Shown here piece by piece: positions 35,001 to 47,500 of a stretch of DNA of 64,000 nucleotides. This DNA is from Bugula neritina (lineage: Eukaryota; Bryozoa; Gymnolaemata; Cheilostomatida; Bugulidae). A model generated the notes under the pieces. It saw only the letters and a program-made list of their open reading frames with translations. It was not told the origin of the DNA and searched no databases. The translations under genes and the position numbers were made by a program. The stretch spans positions 434,001-498,000 of the forward strand of contig OZ037773.1 in NCBI GenBank assembly GCA_964035545.1, written 5' to 3'. How positions within the stretch are numbered: position 1 is the first letter of the stretch; each line of letters starts with the position of its first letter.

Positions 35001-38000
35001 AACTAATGCTAGTCACATTAAGGGGTTCCACTTCTATTACTTCTGTATAATGATGTAATGGGCAGGTAAATAATAACTGGAGTCTGACAGCAGCAAGCAT
35101 ATATTGGAATTATACACGTACATGTACACATACACATACATGTACACGTACACGTACACAAACAGTTGAGAGTACAAAACTGTACTCTAAATATACACCT
35201 TTTGAGCTCACCGGTAAAGCTGGAAATTACAGAAGACTCAAGACCAGAAAATGAATATAAATACTAGCCACAGGTTCTTAATTAAAACTGCATACATTTT
35301 TAGTTAAAACCCCTTCCTGAAAGAAAACTAAAGACTCATGTACTTGAATAAAACAGTGTTAAAAATGTTAATATAAAGTTGCAAGAAAAGTTTACCTCAT
35401 ATTTGCGAGTTGAGAGTTGGCATTATGGAGACTCGCACCACATATTTCACTGCCAATCTTCAACAGGTAGTCCATAATCTTGGTCAGCATTTTGGGTTTC
35501 AGTGCTTTGTTTATCATCACTTTCTTTCTTAACTTTGTCAACTTTGCTTTGTTCTCCTTTTGTTCAGGTTGTCCTGACAACACACAAACAATTTACTAAA
35601 GAAAAATCCAATAAAAAGCAAAAAAGCTGAACAGCATATTCAAAGAGCTGAATTTAAATCACTAAATTTTAATTATAATTTTTTCAACTTCATTTTTTCA
35701 TTACAAGTTTACAGCATAACATCCTTACGCAAGGATATGGGCAGAAGATACACTCAGTTATACATGTATATAACATCATGTAAAGTAAGTTACAGATACA
35801 CTCAAGTATGCATGTATATAACATCATGTAAAGTAAGTTACAGATACACTCAGTTATACATGTATATAACATCATGTAAAGTAAGTTAGAGATACACCCA
35901 GTTATACATGTACATAACATCATGTAAAGTAAGTTAGAGATACACCCAGTTATACATGTACATAACATCATGTAAAGTAAGTTAGAGATACACCCAGTCA
36001 TACATATAATAACAAACTGCATGCTTTAGCTCTGCAGACGTTACAGCTGATGTAATGTCTTATCCTCAAACAAAACTCGATTACGAGTTTGAGAAAAAGT
36101 TATCTGAAATTGATGGCAGAATTAAATTCTTAAACAATTCAGTTTGACAATAACTCTTTCTATAGCTCTGTGTTTATATTAAAGCTATCTATTACTCCAG
36201 CTAGTGTTATGTTGTATAATATTATATTGAATTACATCTCACTTTGTAGAGCGAATGAAGTCACCAACCAACCTTCACACTTTTGTATGTAGCTGTCAGC
36301 TAGGAGTAAAAGCATTTCATTGGCTCCAAACTCTGCTGGGTCACAGTCTTCTTTTTTTGAGGAAGGGGACCTTGTAGACTCCCCTTCTCTCACTGGTGCG
36401 CAAGCCGGCATGCATGGAGCTTGGGCAAAGGAGATTGGGTAGTTGTACGCTCTGCTGTCCGGTCCATGCTGCGCTGCTAGTGGGACGCCAGCTCCTTGAA
36501 AAGAATGGTACAAAGACAGTTGCCCTGCAGGAGTGGCACTGCCAACTGCATCAGTCGGTATATTTGAGTGGGGAGTCACTGGAAACTGTAGAGATGCTGT
36601 AGGGATCTCTTGAGGTGCTCCATGAAACATCTGGGGCTGTGCAGAATATGTCTGTGAGTTTCCAGGTAGTGCCTGGGATAATCTAGACAACTGTTGGTAG
36701 ATACTATTCACAAGCTGAGGTGTGCCTGGGACCACCTGTGGTGTGCCTGGGACCACCTGTGGTGTGCCTGGTACCACCTGTGGTGTGCCTGGGACCACTT
36801 GCGGTGTGCCTGGTACCACCTGTGGTGTGCCTGGGACCATCTGTTGTGTGCTAGGCATCATTTGTGGTGTTCCAGGTATAACTTTGGGAGTACCTGAGAG
36901 GACCTTGGGAGTCCCTGGTGCGACCTGGGCAGACTCGGAGTGAGGAATTGATGGAAAGTGGTTTGGATGAAGGGTGCTCTGTTGGACATTCATTTGAGAG
37001 GCTGAAGGTATCTCAGAGTTGGCTGGTTCCCAGGAGTTCCCCATGAAAGATGGACCAGCTAAAAGCCAGAACATGGGTTATTGCAGTCCTGATACAGACT
37101 CAGTAAAACAAATATTTGTTAGAAGATTGAAGTGTCATGTGAGTGCTAACGTTTGAACTAATCCACAAAACCTCTAGCTAGATTTAGTCTTTTTGCTGCT
37201 TATGTCAGCATAAGATATATCAATGGATTCTGCAAAATTTAAGCAACCTGCAGACTAATAAAATGTAGAGAGAACAATTACCTGCGGACCCGTAAAACAC
37301 AGAGTTTCTCTGTGTCTGGCCACCACTGAGAGAGTTCCTGTAGTCATTATACAGTTTAGTCGTGGCCCCCAACTTCTCTACCACTTCAGAGTAAATCTCT
37401 TCAATCTCCTTGAACTTCAACTCTGATTCTGTCATCTTCTATCAGCCAAGAATGTCTCAGATCTACAGAAGAAGAAATGTGGGTATTACAGCTGAATCTG
37501 GGCAAGATCTGTGGGTAAGACAGGAAATGTGGGTATTAACGAACACTCCTCATTACTGGAACTTTGTCGGCTTAGATGATGCTGCAAGATACACAAGTGT
37601 TTGAATTCATTTAATGGCAGAATAGGGCCATCAGCAAAAAAAACTGCTAGCAATGGTATAACAGTTTTGATAGAGAAATAAGATGAATAAATCTAAACAT
37701 AATTTTTTATTACTAGTGACAGTATATTAGTAGTGACAGTGTGTGTCAGCAATCCCTCGTGTGACGAGTATGATGTCTGCTTGCAAGCCCTAGTCTGTGC
37801 CGTGATCCGTAATCCGTTCCAGTTCAAAAATCCGTAAAACCTACTAGAGGTTGTGAGTTTTGAGGTGACTCACAAGCCCAATTCGAGATCGACAGTATGT
37901 TAGTAGTGACAGTATATTAGTAGTGACAGTATATTAGTAGTGACAGTATATTAGTAGTGACAGTATGTTAGTAGTGACAGTATGTTAGTAGTGACAGTAT

Positions 38001-41000
38001 ATTAGTAGTGACAGTATATTAGTAGTGACAGTATATTAGTAGTGACTGCAACTCTCTTAGCAAGTCTCTGTATTTTATTATCAAAATATTTCCTTACCAT
38101 ATCCGGGGCCAGTTAGAAGAGATGTCTGATACTGTAGATTGGTATATTGTCATCACACTAGGTGAACTTTTATAGAAAATTCCAAAAATTACTTAACATG
38201 CGAAATTAAATAAGTTGTGCATGTATTTGCACTCCATTGTTACACTTGACTTTGTTAGTGTTGAGTGGGCAAGCTGGCCATTGTTGTCTTCAGAAACTCT
38301 CTACAAGCATTAAAATTATACTATAGAATTGAGATATCGTCAACCAAATGTCTCAGTAGTGTCTCTACAAACAGCATATACTGTCTCTATAAATATCATA
38401 TACTGTCTCTATAAATATCATATACTGTCTCTATAAATAGCATGCACTGTCTCTATAAATGTCACACACTGTCTCTATAAATAGCATGCACTGTCTCTAT
38501 AAATCATCAACATCACCTAATCAGATATAATTAGTTAAGACAACTGATCAGATATAATTAGTTAAGACAACTGATCAGATATAATTAGCTAATACAATAT
38601 GTTTCACAAGTTTTTGTAAGAGCTTTTCCAGCAGATAGCATTGAGTTTGTAGACAGAAATTTATGACCTCGTTTGAACATTAGGTTGACGCCAGGTAAGT
38701 GAAAACCAAAGCTTTATGAAACAGCAGATTAGTTTACTGTCTGCATAATGCTGTACAAAGTACACTTTCCAACACAAAACATACATCAGTGTCCAACATA
38801 AAACATACAACATCAATGGCAGAGAATTGTTGGGTCCAGTCCCGCTGGAAGAAGTTCCTGTAGACAGTTTCTGTGAAAGTCTTGTTTCAAGGCTGGAAAT
38901 AGTCTGATGCAGAAGAGCCATCTTGTACTTCAAGTCATCTGCCATGTTGCAAGCTCCGGGGCTTTCTGCTGCGTTGTCTAGCAACAAATAAACTGGGTTG
39001 CCTAGCAACAAGCAAGTAAGTCAATGATATTCTAAGCAACAAAATTCTCAATTTCAGGTTTAAAAGCTTAATGCAGTTGACCATGAACACCAACTTTACT
39101 AAAGGGAAACATTAAATAGTATTTCAAATAACCTAAAGTGGCAATTAATTTCAATAATTCGTAGATTTGTTGTGCGGCTTGCTGTGAAAAAAATCTTTGG
39201 AGAACTTCCAATACTTGTTTTTTAAACTTGCTGATCATAACAAAACAAATCAGAAAATCAAACCTGAGTTTGTATCTGGTGGTATAGAATCAGTAGTTGA
39301 AAACTCTTTTCTCCTAATTGACCAATCAGAAATAATATTATCCATTCTCTGCTGGATACTTGTACTTGACTTCCTGCTGGTTGCCAAGGTAGCGGTTCTG
39401 TCCTGACTCGTACGTCTGCTTAAGCTAATTGTGTCAAGGGACTTCACAGAGCTGAGAGCCATATTGCTTGGTTCTTTGGCAGAGTGGTACTCCTAGCAGC
39501 AACCAATAGCAACAGGCTTTACATATTGAAACAACCATACACTGAAGGACTACCATCTCCAATGGTTGACCTAAGATGACTCAGGATATGACTCATAGCA
39601 AAGCTTTCTTATTTGTACTCCACATGAAAAATCAGAATCTACTATTAAAAGCTTACTAAAACGAGTCTGTATTTGTGACACAAATATAACTGTTAAAAAT
39701 GGGTTGCACTTGGCTGTGGTTTTATTACTTTATTGATGCTTATATGCTTACAACTTATTCAATTTTTTCACCACAAATACAGTATAATATCTTTCTAATT
39801 TACATAGAAATCTGGGCATCAAAAGCATAAGAACTATTATGATATAAGGCAGTAAAGTAGTCTTATCAATGCATTAGGTAATATTAAACTTTACATAGCA
39901 GATATACATTTTAATATTTTGGTTGCCCAGCATAATATATATTGTATATTATAACGTATAACACACAACACAGCATATTGTGTCCTCATCTCTCAACCAG
40001 AAAAGACCTGCACACAACATATTCAGTGTATCCTCAGAACTGTAGGCACTGGTTACCTCTTCTGCAGCACCAATAGAAGCAGACGACGTTCTCCTCTCCA
40101 GCACCTCATTTATCCTCTGTATCATCACTCGGAGACCTGTCTGCTGGTTCTGCAGGATGTCCAGCTTGTTTATTATATCACATTGCCTTGGTTCCTGCTC
40201 CCCCTCCAACTCATTCAACTCTGTGTCTTTAGAGCACTGTCCCTTAGCAGTCTGCTTCCTGGATAGAGAAAATGTGGGCTACTGATTTCAGTAGCATGTA
40301 ATGTATATTTACCATATTCGATCAACTATTACTAAATGAGTTACCTACAGTTGAAAATGCAACACTTTACTTTAACAAAATAAATAATCTTGCAAGTCAA
40401 AACCAATTTGCTTTGCCGTTTGTTTATTTTAGTTTGTTTGAGCAAACAGCAAGAAAACTAAAAAACATATTGTAGCCAAAACAAAGAACTTATTTTACAT
40501 TCTCACAGCCGTTTGGCTACACATACAGAACTACAGTTGTTATAGCCTTAGAGTGAGTACATATAGCCTTAGAGTGAGTGCATATAGCCTTAGAGTGAGT
40601 ACATATAGCCTTAGAGTGAGTGCATATAGCCTTAGAGTGAGTACATATAGCCTTAGAGTGAGTATACATAGCCTTAGAGTGAGTACATATAGCCTTAGAG
40701 TGAGTAAACATAGCCTTAGAGTGAGTATACATAGCCTTAGAGTGAGTATATATAGCCTTAGAGTGAGTATACATAGCCTTAGAGTGAGTATACATAGCCT
40801 TAAAGTGAGTATACATAGCCTTAGAGTAGTATACATAGCCTTAGAGTGAGTATACATAGCCTTAGAGTGAGTACACATAGCCTTAGAGTGAGTATACATA
40901 GCCTTAGAGTGAGTACACCAACTTACACTTCAGTTTGGGGGGGTTCGTTCACAATGTCTGGTGATTCCTCTGCAGAAACTAGAACTGTCGCTATGGCTGC

Positions 41001-41442
41001 GTCTACCATCTGTGTGCAGCTCACAGCTGAATCGAGTTGACTTCCTGTTCCTGTGTCTCTCTTCTCAACTCTCGTCATCTTCTGAACTAGACTGAGCACC
41101 TCATGCTTTGTCTCCTCATCAGACAGGGCATCCTTTATACGGTCCACAAATCTCTCTCGTATCTCCTTAAAGTAGGATATCAAATATTCTGAGTTCAGAC
41201 TAGCAGCGTTAGACTAGCAGCGTTATACTAGCAGCGTTAGACTAGCAGAATTATACTAGCAGCGTTAGACTAGCAGAATTATACTAGCAGCGTTATACTA
41301 GCAGCGTCATACTAGCAGTGTTATACTAGCAGCGTTAGACTAGCAGAATTTACTAGCAAAATCAAAGCATACTTGTTCAAATGTTCTTGATATTTTTCGT
41401 TGACTAGGAAGTTTTATATTTACATGCAACTGTGAAAATAAA

Positions 41443-41502
<60 letters not shown>

Positions 41503-44500
41503 CACTCTGCTACATACATTTGTTCAGGCATGTCTATATATACTGTACATGTAAATCCGCGTCCATAGAGGAAGGTTTGTATCAATTGACCACGAGTTAT
41601 TACTTAAGTCTGATTACTATATTACTACACTTATTAGAACACTTTCAACCTACTAACCCCCTGATTGTATTGCCCCACAAAATCACAATTTATTATTTTG
41701 TTAATAAACATTTCATAGATTCTGTAGAGCGGACAACTTCTACTGCTATTTTCCAGCAACTACAAGTATTTAGGTCACGGATACCTCATCTGACACACTC
41801 TGCGTAGATTTGGTTTCCACTTCAACCACAACTCCATGTTTTTCTCTGAGTACTTTTAGCTGTTCCATTTTCTCTCTGTTCAGTCTATCCAGCTATAACA
41901 AGTTACCAACACAGTTTTACTAAATGAAAGGCAAGCTGATAATTGGCCTTCCCTGACAGAGTAAACCAATCAAAATCATGCTAAGACACAACCTTCTACT
42001 CCTGAGCCGATCAAGTATGTAATCAATTCTTACCAAAGACTCAGTCTCCTTCACTGGTACTATTGTTGTTTCAGTGGAGGTGGAGATGCTGTTCACAGAG
42101 CTACCTGAGCAGAACAAATATATTAACATTCTCTCTAAACCACACAGTCACATATTTGGCCATAAAATCACAACCTCTGTGAAACCACTGACTGCGTGGG
42201 TTTAGACAGGTTTTGCCTTCAACTACGAGGGCATTAAAAAGTAAATCACTGTAGGATGTCCGCAATCCAGATAAAGTTGCAAATCAGATAGAAGTATAAA
42301 TTCACCGTGTTTGTTATTAGCAACTATATCACTCCTACTAGCTGTTTACTTGAGATATTACATGAAAAAATCTTTCAGATTCTACCACTTGACATAATAA
42401 TATAATTGAGAAATGTAACTATCCAGTATCCAGTACACATAAACCATAATATATGTGTAATATTACAGTTTTAACAGTGTATACATTAATACTATTAACA
42501 CAGATAGCCGTGATAGATCATTTCTAACATAAAAAGCCATGAAGTATTATCCAAGTACAAAGATTGAGATAGCTTACAGAGCATAGTGGTATGCATGCAC
42601 ATTAGGTTAGAAAGTATAATTAAGCTCTCTCAAATAAGTCTTCATACCTACCTTCAACTGTTCCAGAGTTATCTCCCCGTTGTGCTATCCCAGAATACAC
42701 CTGTGATGTTCTCACTGAGCTTATACTTCTGCTTAGCCTCACTTCTTCACTAGAACTGCTCACGGCTCGTTGCAAGTTGACTAGAAGTGTAAAACCACAG
42801 GCTATAGTAAACATCCTATGACACGCTGAATAATGAAACAAATGCATTTAATATGCAAAACAATTCAAATAAAATTATTCAAACAGATATTTTTTATATT
42901 ATTAGTTAATGTCATTTTCATATCTGTATAATAAATAAATGAAAGTATGATTTGTCATAGAATAAAACAAGAATGCCGAGTATTTACCGAGCTTTGACCT
43001 TTTGGTGACATTGAGGTCTAAACTATGTTCCTGCTTGATTTGTGGTTTCATGAGCTGATAGACCTTTGTCTTTCTAGAGAAATCAAGCTGAGTAAAAAGG
43101 TGTCTATTGGATACGGTTGAAACTTGAGCTTTCTTCAGCAGATTATGTTTCTGCCGGCACTCAGTTATTTTTGCCAAATCAAGTTGTTCAATTCTGGTCT
43201 AGGAAAACAATTCATACTTATGTTATGCTACAATTATGAATTTATTACTCAATAGTTATCTCCCCTGCCATGCAGAGAAACACTAGCTAAAAATAAGTCA
43301 AAATGCCACCGCAATATTGAGTATAGCGTGGGTGTGGCCTGTGCGGTGACAAATAATATAATGGGTTAATAAAGGAGTGTAGAAAGAAGAAGTTGAGGGG
43401 GTGCAGCAGAGCAGAGCTGAGAAGAGTTGTGAACTTGTGATGTAGCGTAAGACTGGGTGATCAACTCAAACGCCTGGGCTGTGGAGCAGTACCCGGTGAG
43501 CACCCTAATCTGGTGGCCATATCAAACTAGAAACTGCAGCTATTATCACATCCACGCTGAGGAGAACTCTGTAAAATCTGAGAGAATAATAAATAGAATG
43601 CAATCATTGCTTTATGAAATTCCATTATCAGATAAAGAGTTAGTAAAGAATAGCTGCAGACACTAAGAATGGTACCTCGGCATGAATGAGTCTACATAAA
43701 ACCCTTGTATTTCTGCCAACAGTTTTCACCCTTTCTAAAATCTTCTCTGGGACGAGGGAGATAGTGGGTGCAGAGATGCGGACAGCTGACACATTTGATA
43801 CTCGCCAAAGTTCCACCTTCTCTGTGCACCAGTAATCACCAGCGTCGTATGTCGCAGGTTCAGTGACATCACTTCCTTCACTGCTGATGGTCTTGCATCG
43901 TCTCTTCTGACACAAGAGCTCGAGACTATCCGAGTGAGAAGAGAGGCGGGCACCCACTTCCTGTTCTGTATTGCATAAAGAAGCTGAGATATCAAATAGT
44001 AAGAGGATGATAGAAGATAATAGGAAGTGATTTTGCAGTATTTTTGCTATTATGTGTTATAAGAACTATTGATAGCTCCCATCGCTAGTAATAAATGTTG
44101 CTTGATGTGCAGTTAAAAGACATGTTCATTGATTTGATCAACAGCTTGTTGTTCATATCTTTGAATTTCATAGAACGGCATAGCAAAAACACTGTTAGAC
44201 TCTAATTCAAATGGAAAGGAAGCCTCAACTCAGTGTAGCAGTCATAAAAAACTTGTTTGTCTGTATATCCCCGGGTAGAAGTGAACTCCCCACCTGGCAG
44301 CTCCCCGATACATTCATCTATCGACCAGCGAACCGCCTTCAAGTGACTCCCTCTCTTCTGATCTGTAGACTTCAGAGACAACTGGCTAGGTGAGTCGGTC
44401 AAAGTCGTAACGTACAGTTTTGACCAGTCGACAGTCTCGGTAGACGTGCAGTAGATCGGCAAGGATACGTCTGTCGGCCTGTGGGACACTTTCTCTGCAA

Positions 44501-47500
44501 TATTCTTAGTATTTTAAACAGATCAAGTTTAATAAACTAGTCTTCTAATAAACAAGTATTCGAATGAACAAGTCTTTTAATAAAGAAGTTATTCCAAACC
44601 ATACACTCTTATTATCAACCATATAGTAGTAGGTTTCAGTTAATTCAGGTTTCTTATATAAAAGTTCCTTTTAAATAAGACTAGATTGGTGTGAATGAGT
44701 TCACATACCTGTATCTATAGGCTCAGAACCTTGCGAGTGGGCAGTGAGAATAACACTGGGGGTGTTCGCATCCCCCGGATCTAACCTTCTGTGAGACATC
44801 TCTAGCCTAGATGGCCCTGAGTAAAACCTTGACCTTCTGCAAGCATCACAGAGGTTATGATGGTAATTTGTCACATAGAATTTTGATAAAGTATGTAAAA
44901 GCAAGCCTATCTATGTAAACCATAGAAGGAGCTAAATGACATTCTATCAATATTGTAGTATATTTATTAAAGAACCAGCTATCCACTAAGGGCATGTATA
45001 ATATCCTTTAAAATCTCTTTTAATAGGATCAACTCTCATTTTGTCTTTTTCATATCGGCACTTAAACTTGACATGACATACTGATGAGATGTTATCTGCA
45101 GTAGCTAACAGGTATGCAAGTCACGAGATAAAGAATTTCCAAACTGCTCAGCTATTCACAGTACTTGGTTGTGTAAACAGTACATGTATGTTTGTCTCGG
45201 TATTTTGAAACAAGTAAAATATAGAGCATAATGAGTCATTGGGCTTCTAAGAAAGCTGCTATAAAACAAATGATTACATGAATGAATGGGGCGTGTTACT
45301 GATTAAACTATGGGGGCTGCCGGGGAGTTACAACTCCACAGATTCAACAACCACCAAGGAAACATGTCAATGTGAAGGAAATCTGAGAAGTAAATGATAA
45401 ACAAGAAACTCGGACCAAAATGCATAATATGAGATGAACAATGATCACAAGTAGAAGTTAAGCCTACAATATAATGCAATATTGTAGAACATACAAAATC
45501 AAAACTCAAGCAGGTAAAACTATTCACCTGAGAATAGAGTTTGCAGGTACGTTGACAGAAGGGAGAGATTTGTTGAGGAGAGATTCTCTCCGAGCCGTGT
45601 AAACTTGTCGACTGACTTCTGGGTAGTTCTGGGTAATAGCAGACGTGAGGGCTTGGGGGAGAGGCAGGTAGCCAGTTCTGGTGAAATCAGCGTTTAGCAG
45701 GCGAATAGGGTTATTATAATCATTCTAGAACATGTATTTGAAGACAACTCCTAATAGCTTAACATATTATCTTAGCAAATATGTGACATATAACAGCCTC
45801 TCATTCGCTTATGTGTAGGGCCACACGACGCGTTTTACTCGAGCGTGATGGGCATGACGTGCGAGAAATCCCATTAGAACACACGCTAGTGACCTGCCAC
45901 ACACAGTGCATGTGTTGCGAGTGCAAAAAATTATTAGCCGATGATGTTATCGTTAAACTTTACTGCTCGCCTACAGACGTTTGTTTCTAAACTACGTCAT
46001 CGGATTTGGATATCATAAAAATGGAAATGCAAACTATATAAAACTGTTTTAATTCAGCTGGCTAGAAGTTAAATCGTAAATTAAAATTAAAAAATGTGCT
46101 CGCTAAATATTACATGGTAATAAGCCAATTAGATCAAACTGTGTCGCACAAGCGTGTCGCACTTTTCGCTCAGCATGTTAGACGCTTGAAAATCCGCACG
46201 CAATGTCCAATTTTTGGGCTAAATGGGATTTCTCGCACGTCACGCTCATTGTAAAACGCGTCGTGTGGCCCTACATTATATCTTTTGAATAGCTTGCTAC
46301 TGCCATTAAACAATTACTTTAATTAGAAGTGTTTTATTTGTTTGATGCACTAATTAACGGTATTATTTACTAAACAGTGTAAAATGTCTGTTTTTAAATG
46401 CACAACCAAGTTCCTTGTATACTTCAGTAAAAGGCAAAGGAAGTAGGAGAGGCATGGCCAATCTTCTTAAAAACTTGCAAAAGAATTTGATTAAAGATTC
46501 CACTTACCAAAATTAATGTCAAGAATATTGGATGAACTATAGCAAACCTAGATTAATGTAAAAGATTTTTAAATCCCTAAAATGAAGTTTGTAAACACTA
46601 ATTAGTGAGGATACCTCTGTGCTACCTTTATTCCTATACAGCAGGTTAAAGGTGAACGGAATACTATTAATAAACCAAAAGATAAATATAGAATACACTT
46701 CTGTATGTTGAAATATCAGTATCTCAATGATAATACATGACTATCAACGCGACTAAAAGTTTTAGTGTCAGACTATCATACTAAGGGGGGGGGGGGGTGA
46801 ACCAATCCAGCCTTCCTTTATTAGAAGCTAGAGAACTGTGGGTTGAAAGTTTATAAAATGCTAAAAGACATCTTGTCTAACACTAACCGGTCCCGGAGCC
46901 TGTTTGTTGTACCGCCTCCGTCTCTGGTTGTTCTCATTTAGACTCAGCCCTTGCCATGCATTGCCATCTGTGCTGCAAGATACACACATCTACTAATTTG
47001 TTACTATGCAGCATTTATGAAGTCATTGTAGCCTGAGGGCAGAGATATTACACTAACCGGTGGAGTTGGTGGACGGGGGACCAAGGTTCAAAGTCTACAC
47101 TCTCGTAGATATGATCTGCAGAATTCGCTCTGGATGACTGTTCGCTGTTTGCAGATGTTGGCTACAGAAAAACCAGCTACACTGATACACAACTGTCAGC
47201 ATTGTACCATTACAAATAGAAATGTAAAAGAAATCAAAGACTAAAATTACAGCAAAAATAAACCTGATACATAATTTAGCCATTGTAAAAAATAGTTTTT
47301 CATTATGAATAACTGCAAAATTTTATAATATATTGCATAGCATGTTATTTATGTCCTTTGCATATTAAATTGCATTACGTTATGTTTATATTCTATTTTT
47401 ACATTATGATATATATTTATTATATCAAATATTATGTATTATAATGTTATGTTACATAGTATTATATGGTGAATTATCCATAAATCATACTACATATAAG

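Noticed and set aside
40517-40899. ORFs with YTHSKAM or LTLRLCI repeats on both strands
   Set aside because: 21-bp intronic minisatellite with open frames by arithmetic.
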